Assembly: GCA_038236865.1 (NCBI GenBank)
Contig: JBBRZI010000023.1
Location: forward strand, 1 to 17,348
DNA length: 17,348 nt
Direction: 5' to 3'
From: UBA4729 sp038236865
GTDB taxonomy: Bacteria > Patescibacteriota > Saccharimonadia > Saccharimonadales > UBA4665
Positions 12,043 through 17,348 of the stretch are shown here, in pieces. Made by a program: the position numbers and the translations under genes. The number at the start of each line of letters is the position of its first letter. Position 1 is the first letter of the stretch. The notes beneath the pieces are model-generated. The model was not told where the DNA came from. It did no database searches and saw only the letters and a list, made by a program, of their open reading frames with translations.

Positions 12043-15000
12043 TGATACCTCCACGCCACGCTATGAGTGCCGATATTGCTGACTTTGATGCCGTTCGTTT
12101 AGCAGTTGCCAGCCCAAATGATATTTTGGATTGGAGCTACGGCGAAGTCACCAAGCCAGAAACTATTAACTACCGAACCCAAAAGCCGGAGCGCGACGGT
12201 TTGTTCTGTGAGCGGATCTTTGGTCCGGTCAAAGACATCAACCCACACGACGCCAAGTACAAAGGCGTTCGTTCCCGCGAAGCTGCCGTTGACAAGAACG
12301 GTGAGCTCGTTACCAGAAGCATCGTCCGCCGCGAGCGCATGGGCCACATTACCCTGGCCGTACCAGTCGCTCACATTTGGTTCTTGCGCGGTACACCCAG
12401 TGCTATGGGTCTATTGCTTGGCGTCACCGTCAAAAACCTCGAACGCATCGCTTACTTTGCTGCCTACGTCATCAAGGAAGTCGACACGACTAAACGCGAT
12501 CAGATCTTGGCCGACAAGGAAGCGCAATTTAACGCCGCCAAAGAAGCTATTACACTACGCTTCGAAGCTGAGGCCACCGCTGAAGACGCCAATGTAAAGG
12601 CTCTCGCCGAACTGCAAACCAAAGAACTCGAAGAAGTCACGAAGGACTTCGAGCTCATCAAAGAGCAGCTGACGACCTTGGAAAAACTCCGCCTCATCAA
12701 CGAGACCGATTTCCGCAACTTACCCGACGACGTCCGTTCGCTCGTTAAAGTTGGTATGGGTGGCGCTGCACTGAAAGACATGCTCGATGCCATTGACCTC
12801 AAAGAGCTGATTGCCGAGCTCTCGGCCGAAGCCGAAGAAGCCAAGGGCCAGCGCAAGAAGAAACTGATGAAGCGTCTGCGCTTACTCGAGAGCATGGACC
12901 GCGCCGGTATCCGCCCGGGCAGCATGTGCCTGAGCATTTTGCCAGTCATCCCGCCAGATCTGCGCCCAATGGTGCAACTGACTGGTGGTCGCTTTGCTAC
13001 CTCCGATCTTAACGACCTCTATCGCCGAGTCATTAACCGCAACAACCGCCTGAAGAAATTGATGGACCTTAATGCGCCGGAAGTCATCCGCCGCAACGAG
13101 CAACGGATGCTTCAAGAAGCCGTTGACGCCCTGATCGACAACAACAACGCCCGCAGTGGCCGCGCCGTTGCCGCTACCGGCCAACGCCGTCGCCTGAAAT
13201 CTTTGAGCGACATGCTCAAGGGTAAGCAAGGTCGTTTCCGCCAGAACCTCCTCGGTAAGCGCGTTGACTACTCCGGTCGAAGCGTGATAGTGGCCGGTCC
13301 TGAACTCAAGATTCACCAGTGTGTTCTGCCCAATATGATGGCGCTTGAATTATTCAAGCCGTTTGTCATCGGTGAGCTGATTGCGAACGAGCACGCCCAC
13401 AACATCCGCTCTGCCAGTCGCCTGATTGAAATGGGTGAAACTGTCGTCTGGGATGCCCTCGACGAAGTCATTAAAGGCAAGTATGTCCTACTCAACCGGG
13501 CACCGTCACTTCACCGTTTGAGTATTCAAGCCTTCCAGCCGGTCCTCATCGAAGGCCGAGCCATTCAACTGCACCCACTCGTCTGTAAGGGCTTTAACGC
13601 CGACTTTGATGGTGACCAAATGGCGGTGCACCTACCGCTTTCCGACGCCGCTCAGTACGAAGCCAAAACTATCATGGCCGCGAACCGCAACTTACTCAAA
13701 CCGGCTGACGGTTCGCCAATCTTGCACATTGAGCAAGATATTGTCCTCGGCTGTTACTACCTCACCTACGAACGCCCGAGCATCGACCGTAGCGACGTAC
13801 ATGCTTACTCGAGCCTCGAAGAAGCCCTGATGGCCTACGAAGCTGATGTCGTCACGTTGCAGACGCACGTTAAACTGCCGTTCCGCGGTGAACAACGCGA
13901 AAGCACGCTTGGTTCCTTCCTGTTCAACGAAACTTTCCCTGACGACTTTGAGTTCCAAGACGAAGCGATGACCAAGAAGCGCTTGCAGCGCGTTATGGCC
14001 GCCGTCTACGCTCAGTACGGCCAAGAGAAGACCGCAGAAATTGCCGATGACCTCAAAGACCTCGGCTTTAAGTACGCTACCATTTCGGGCCTGAGCATGG
14101 GCATGGGTGACTTCCGACCAGTCAAGGACATGCACGTCCTGATCGAAGGTGGTGAAGTCCGGGCGGCTGCCATTTCCGAACAGTACGAGCAAGGTTTCAT
14201 TACTGACGAGGAACGCCACCGTTTGACGGTTGATAACTGGACCAAGGTTGAGGCCACCGTCCAGGATCGCTTGGCTACCCAAATGGTTGACCAAGATTCA
14301 TCGATGGCGATCGCCATTAACTCTGGCGCCCGCGGTAACATCTCCCAGCTCAACAATGCCGTTGGTATGCTCGGTGTCCTCCAGGACGCCGGTGGTAACG
14401 CTATCGAGCTACCAATTAAGTCTGGCTATGTTGCCGGTCTTGATCCGCTCGAATACTTTACCGGTACTCGTGGTACCCGTAAGGCGCTCATCGACATCGC
14501 CCTTAAAACGGCTGATGCCGGTTACCTGACGCGTCGCTTAGTCGATGTCTCCCAGGATGTCTTTACGCTGTCCAACGACAACGCCGACCCCGGCTTTGCG
14601 CTGCTACGGGCTGACGCCGAAGAAATTGGTGTTACCTATGCCTCCCGCCTGAAGGGCCGTTACGCCGCTGAAGACGTCAAGGGATACCTCAAGTCCGGCG
14701 AAGCCTTCACGGCTGAGCTGGCTGATCGGATTGACGCCGATGCAGCACTTGACGGTGTTAAGATCATGAGCGCGCTCAGTAGCACCAACGTCCGTGGTGT
14801 CTCGCAGAAGTCATACGGTGTCGACCCGGCTACCGGCAAACTCGTCGCTGACCACCACCCAATTGGGGTCATCGCCGCTCAGAGTATCGGTGAACCTGGT
14901 ACCCAGCTGAGCCTTGACTCGAAGCACCGTTCCGGCGTCGCCGTGATCGATGATAGCGCCCAAGGTCTGTCGCGTATCGAGGAACTGTTTGAAGTTCGCA

Positions 15001-15893
15001 TGCCAAAGGGCCATGCCTACTTGACTGATATTTCCGGTATTCTCAACACTTGGGAAGAAGGCGATCACTACGTCGTTCAAGTTACGGCTGATGACGCGGA
15101 AGTTGTCCGTCTGGAGCTCGGCGAGCGCAAGACGCATCTGGCCAGCGGTTCTGATGTCGCCATTGGTGACGTCGTGGCTGCTCTCGAAGACAATTCCGAA
15201 CCACTTGTCGCGCCGATGGCTGGTAAAGCCGAAGTCACCGATAAAGCGGTCATCATTACGCCGACCAAGCAGAGCGTTCTGCGCTATGAGATCCCGGGCT
15301 TTAAGCAGATGCAAGTCGTTGATGGCGATAAGGTTGTCGCTGGTCAGCGTTTGACCAACGGTTCAATCAACTTACACGATCTGATGCGCCTGAAGGGTGT
15401 CGAATCGACCCAGCGTTACATCATGAACGAGATCCTGCGCATTTTCGCCGGCCAAGGCCAAAACATCGCCGATAAGCACTTGGAAATCATCGTGCGGCAG
15501 ATGTTTAGCCGCGTCCAGATTGAAGACGCCAGCGATACGGAATTTGTGACCGGTGATATCGTCAGTAAGCTGGCGGTTGTCGAAGCCAACGAAGCCCTCG
15601 TGGCCGACGGTAAAGAACCGGCTGAGTTCACGCAGTTGCTGCTGGGCATTACCAAGGCCTCTCTCAGCACCGACTCATTCTTGAGCGCGGCTTCGTTCCA
15701 AGACACCACTCGTGTGTTGATTGCCGCCGCTACCAGCGGTAAGGTCGATAAACTGTACGGCCTAAAGGAAAACGTCATCCTGGGCCGTAAGATTCCCGTC
15801 GGTACCGGCTGGAAGGAAGACGACGACGATGAACTGTTCGACGACGACCTCGATGAAGTCGATCAAATCATCGGCGCCACTGAACAGGGGTAG
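12042..15893 (+). CDS. rpoC: DNA-directed RNA polymerase subunit beta', zinc sites degenerate
   Basis: This is the catalytic large subunit, 1283 residues, starting in a TAATG overlap with rpoB; GAGGAG lies about 8 nt upstream. The Mg-binding loop NADFDGDQMAVH (519-530) is intact, as are ERDGLFCERIFGPVKD, VRRERMGHI, the LLGKRVDYSGRSVI switch region and GLSRIEELFEVR. Three features are odd. The N-terminal zinc ribbon aligns without gaps to E. coli, but all four Cys are replaced (Pro68, Asp70, Val83, Asn86). The second zinc site reads GVSQKSYG (Ser921, Ser924) instead of GVCxxCYG and its upstream Cys are missing. The trigger loop reads GTQLSLDSKH (Asp959 for the near-invariant Arg), and the bridge-helix region has GMLG for GMRG. 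No lineage-specific SI3 insert is present in the trigger loop. Reading frame and coding character are uniform, so sequencing error is unlikely. Confidence 0.97.
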   Translation: MIPPRHAMSADIADFDAVRLAVASPNDILDWSYGEVTKPETINYRTQKPERDGLFCERIFGPVKDINPHDAKYKGVRSREAAVDKNGELVTRSIVRRERMGHITLAVPVAHIWFLRGTPSAMGLLLGVTVKNLERIAYFAAYVIKEVDTTKRDQILADKEAQFNAAKEAITLRFEAEATAEDANVKALAELQTKELEEVTKDFELIKEQLTTLEKLRLINETDFRNLPDDVRSLVKVGMGGAALKDMLDAIDLKELIAELSAEAEEAKGQRKKKLMKRLRLLESMDRAGIRPGSMCLSILPVIPPDLRPMVQLTGGRFATSDLNDLYRRVINRNNRLKKLMDLNAPEVIRRNEQRMLQEAVDALIDNNNARSGRAVAATGQRRRLKSLSDMLKGKQGRFRQNLLGKRVDYSGRSVIVAGPELKIHQCVLPNMMALELFKPFVIGELIANEHAHNIRSASRLIEMGETVVWDALDEVIKGKYVLLNRAPSLHRLSIQAFQPVLIEGRAIQLHPLVCKGFNADFDGDQMAVHLPLSDAAQYEAKTIMAANRNLLKPADGSPILHIEQDIVLGCYYLTYERPSIDRSDVHAYSSLEEALMAYEADVVTLQTHVKLPFRGEQRESTLGSFLFNETFPDDFEFQDEAMTKKRLQRVMAAVYAQYGQEKTAEIADDLKDLGFKYATISGLSMGMGDFRPVKDMHVLIEGGEVRAAAISEQYEQGFITDEERHRLTVDNWTKVEATVQDRLATQMVDQDSSMAIAINSGARGNISQLNNAVGMLGVLQDAGGNAIELPIKSGYVAGLDPLEYFTGTRGTRKALIDIALKTADAGYLTRRLVDVSQDVFTLSNDNADPGFALLRADAEEIGVTYASRLKGRYAAEDVKGYLKSGEAFTAELADRIDADAALDGVKIMSALSSTNVRGVSQKSYGVDPATGKLVADHHPIGVIAAQSIGEPGTQLSLDSKHRSGVAVIDDSAQGLSRIEELFEVRMPKGHAYLTDISGILNTWEEGDHYVVQVTADDAEVVRLELGERKTHLASGSDVAIGDVVAALEDNSEPLVAPMAGKAEVTDKAVIITPTKQSVLRYEIPGFKQMQVVDGDKVVAGQRLTNGSINLHDLMRLKGVESTQRYIMNEILRIFAGQGQNIADKHLEIIVRQMFSRVQIEDASDTEFVTGDIVSKLAVVEANEALVADGKEPAEFTQLLLGITKASLSTDSFLSAASFQDTTRVLIAAATSGKVDKLYGLKENVILGRKIPVGTGWKEDDDDELFDDDLDEVDQIIGATEQG

Positions 15894-15905
15894 GTAGGGA
15901 TTGGC

Positions 15906-15950
15906 AGATGGTAAGTAGGGGAATGCACAAGCTAACCCCAGCTACCATCT
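15906..15950 (+). terminator. Two-part hairpin after rpoC
   Basis: AGATGGTA (15906-15913) pairs with TACCATCT (15943-15950), and inside it GGGG (15918-15921) pairs with CCCC (15936-15939). The following tail is TCTATCTCCCC, pyrimidine-rich but not a U-run. It is a plausible terminator or attenuator separating rpoBC from rpsLG. Confidence 0.55.
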
Positions 15951-15984
15951 TCTATCTCCCCGCTACGAACTCCCGATTGAGGGG

Positions 15985-16013
15985 TTGCCGAAGGCAATCA
16001 CATCTGGTAAAGT
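15985..16013 (+). promoter_or_regulatory. Predicted promoter of rpsL-rpsG
   Basis: TTGCCG (15985-15990) and TAAAGT (16008-16013) are 17 bp apart. The -35 lies in a small hairpin, TTGCC-GAA-GGCAA (15985-15997). Transcription would start near 16020, leaving a ~100-nt leader. Confidence 0.5.
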
Positions 16014-16120
16014 AAGTAAGTTAAAATAAGCATTCCGAGCTGAGGAGCACACGGGTCAACATTGTTGGCGCAGATTGATCCCACCTCTTGGCAGTAGAGT
16101 GCATCTAATAAGGAGTCCAC

Positions 16121-16534
16121 GTGCCAACAATCAACCAACTGATTCGCAAACCGCGTGTCAAGGTGACTACTAAGAGTAAGTCTCCGGCCATGCAGCGCGT
16201 CGTCAATAGTCTGAAGACTAAAAATTATGAAAAGCCAGCGCCGTTTAAACGCGGTGTTTGTGTCAAAGTGACTACCAAAACCCCGAAGAAGCCTAACTCA
16301 GCCCTCCGCAAAGTCGCCCGCGTGCGCCTGACCAACGGCTATGAAGTCTGGGCCTACATCGGCGGCGAAGGTCACAACCTGCAAGAACACGCCGTGGTCC
16401 TGATTCGCGGTGGACGCGTCAAAGACTTGCCTGGTGTGCGTTACCACATTGTCCGTGGTTCGCTCGACCTGCAAGGCGTCAACAACCGTAAGCAAGGCCG
16501 CTCCAAGTACGGTACCAAGAAAGCGAGCAAGTAA
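16121..16534 (+). CDS. rpsL: 30S ribosomal protein S12
   Basis: S12 sits at the interface of the 30S decoding centre and helps monitor codon-anticodon pairing. The protein has 137 residues with a GTG start, preceded by AAGGAG at 5-nt spacing. It begins PTINQLIRKPR. FKRGVCVKV and TTKTPKKPNSALRKVARVRLTNG (51-73) are the universal core; Lys56-Lys57 lie in the region of streptomycin-resistance changes and are in the normal state. KDLPGVRYHIVRGSLD (101-116) is the second conserved block, with the modifiable Asp102. The N-terminal part between PRVKV and RGVC is about 12 residues longer than in E. coli and rich in Lys. The stop overlaps rpsG by 1 nt. Confidence 0.97.
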   Translation: MPTINQLIRKPRVKVTTKSKSPAMQRVVNSLKTKNYEKPAPFKRGVCVKVTTKTPKKPNSALRKVARVRLTNGYEVWAYIGGEGHNLQEHAVVLIRGGRVKDLPGVRYHIVRGSLDLQGVNNRKQGRSKYGTKKASK

Positions 16535-17013
16535 TGCCACGTAAAAAGACCAAAGCGTTAGTTCGCGATATCCAACCAGACCGCCTGTACCAGAGCGTGC
16601 CTTTACAGCGCCTGATTAACCGTGTCATGCTCGACGGCAAGAAGCAAATTGCGGAGCGCCTCGTCTATACCGGTATGCAGAAGGCGGCTGACCGCCTCAA
16701 GGTCGAGAATCCTCTCGAAGTTTTCGAACAGGCTTTCAAGAACATTACGCCGCAAGTCGAGACTCGATCTCGTCGCGTCGGTGGTGCCAACTACCAGATT
16801 CCGTTTGAAGTCAAAGGCCAGCGCCAGAACCACCTAACAACGATGTGGTTTGTCGCCGCTTGCCGGGCCCGCAAGGGTATTGGCATGGCCGACCGCATCG
16901 CGGCCGAGCTGCAGGATGCGTACAACAGCCAAGGCTCTGCCGTTAAGAAGCGTGAAGATACGCACAAGATGGCTGAAGCCAACCGCGCGTTTGCGCACTT
17001 TGCCCGGACCTAA
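16534..17013 (+). CDS. rpsG: 30S ribosomal protein S7
   Basis: S7 nucleates assembly of the 30S head and contacts E-site tRNA and mRNA. The protein has 159 residues, normal length. The start ATG overlaps the rpsL stop (TAATG), so translation is coupled, as expected for the str operon. MLDGKK (32-37), VETRSRRVGGANYQIP and KKREDTHKMAEANRAFAHF are the conserved blocks. The very C-terminus is HFART rather than the common HYRW. Bases and coding style match rpoBC and rpsL. Confidence 0.97.
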   Translation: MPRKKTKALVRDIQPDRLYQSVPLQRLINRVMLDGKKQIAERLVYTGMQKAADRLKVENPLEVFEQAFKNITPQVETRSRRVGGANYQIPFEVKGQRQNHLTTMWFVAACRARKGIGMADRIAAELQDAYNSQGSAVKKREDTHKMAEANRAFAHFART

Positions 17014-17018
17014 GCTGT

Positions 17019-17348
17019 ATGGGATTGTTTAGTATTCGAGCCAACCGAGTAGAAGATGTGTCCAGTCAATTGCAGACATATGCGGTTGGAGACGCCGCGA
17101 TGACAGTTGATGCGCAACACCTGTTTGCCTATAAGGCCGCCAGTTTGGAGCAGCTCCAGATACAAAATCCCCGTGAGTCGATTGTGACGCGTCGCGTTGC
17201 TTTTAGTGTTGAACGCGCCGTCGTCGGCACAGCCCGGAGCTTTGGCGATCATAAGCTCGGCCAGCTGGCGCTTGTCGAGGAACCGCGAGACGATGACCAG
17301 TCCAGCATGATCACGGCGGCGGTGATTGTGCCGTCGAGCCAGTCGCGC
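17019..17348 (+). CDS. Unrecognised protein, N-terminal part (3' truncated by the window edge)
   Basis: An ATG frame opens 5 nt after the rpsG stop and stays open to the window end, giving 110 residues starting MGLFSIRANRVEDVSSQLQT. I do not recognise the family. The sequence is soluble-looking, mixed polar and hydrophobic, with no signal peptide, cysteines or membrane segment. It has a DDDQSS stretch near residue 93 and a hydrophobic strand ITAAVIVPSS near the end. It is close enough to rpsG to share its transcript. It is not EF-G: no P-loop GHVDAGKT-type motif is present where fusA would begin. An overlapping minus-strand frame exists, but the operon context favours this one. Confidence 0.6.
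   Translation, partial: MGLFSIRANRVEDVSSQLQTYAVGDAAMTVDAQHLFAYKAASLEQLQIQNPRESIVTRRVAFSVERAVVGTARSFGDHKLGQLALVEEPRDDDQSSMITAAVIVPSSQSR

Noticed and set aside
12228..12313. Frameshift explaining the missing RpoC cysteines
   Set aside because: Flanking conserved residues stay in frame, the segment has the same length as E. coli, and Lys-Tyr-Lys and Gly positions still align.
13692..14294. 200-residue minus-strand open frame opposite rpoC
   Set aside because: Same reasoning: it is complementary to conserved RpoC codons and has no family features.

Overview
This 17.3 kb window carries 12 complete protein genes, two truncated ones at the edges and one tRNA gene. Every confident gene is on the + strand. 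The content is bacterial housekeeping: the recG 3' end, a phospholipase C-like protein, rsmD, tRNA-Leu(UAG), two small accessory genes, hisS, a small membrane protein, tig, clpP, rpoB-rpoC, rpsL-rpsG, and the start of an unknown gene. GC content is moderate (about half). UGA acts as a stop: it ends the phospholipase-like gene inside an ATGA overlap, and no gene reads through it. Compact proteins, strongly derived polymerase residues and 1-4 nt gene overlaps suggest a reduced-genome lineage. My best guess is Patescibacteria/CPR, most likely Saccharibacteria (TM7), rather than the UGA-recoding Gracilibacteria or Absconditabacteria. This is inference from memory of gene content; no database was searched.

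Layout. (1) 1-2190: recG end, a hairpin, then a translationally coupled pair (Zn-phospholipase C-like gene and rsmD). (2) 2191-2952: a REP-like palindrome, the tRNA-Leu promoter and gene, a 16-bp terminator-like hairpin, and about 500 bp of non-coding, repeat-rich DNA. One repeat family begins with a near-copy of the antisense T-arm of the adjacent tRNA. (3) 2953-5790: an alpha/beta-hydrolase-like gene, a small Cys-containing conserved protein, hisS, and a membrane protein overlapping hisS by 1 nt. (4) 5791-8096: an AT-rich inverted/tandem repeat, tig behind a 16-bp palindrome, and clpP behind a perfect CIRCE operator whose spacer forms the -35 box. (5) 8097-15893: a 370-bp leader with a strong promoter and nested palindromes, then rpoB and rpoC overlapping by 1 nt. 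(6) 15894-17348: a terminator-like hairpin, a promoter, rpsL-rpsG overlapping by 1 nt, and an unrecognised gene where fusA often sits.

The gene set covers transcription (rpoBC), translation (rpsL, rpsG, rsmD, hisS, tRNA-Leu), folding and proteolysis (tig, clpP) and DNA repair (recG).

The most striking observation is in RpoC. All four cysteines of the N-terminal zinc site and at least the three C-terminal cysteines of the second zinc site are replaced. The normally near-invariant trigger-loop segment also carries a charge reversal, and bridge-helix and adjacent residues are altered, while the catalytic NADFDGD loop and RpoB look orthodox.
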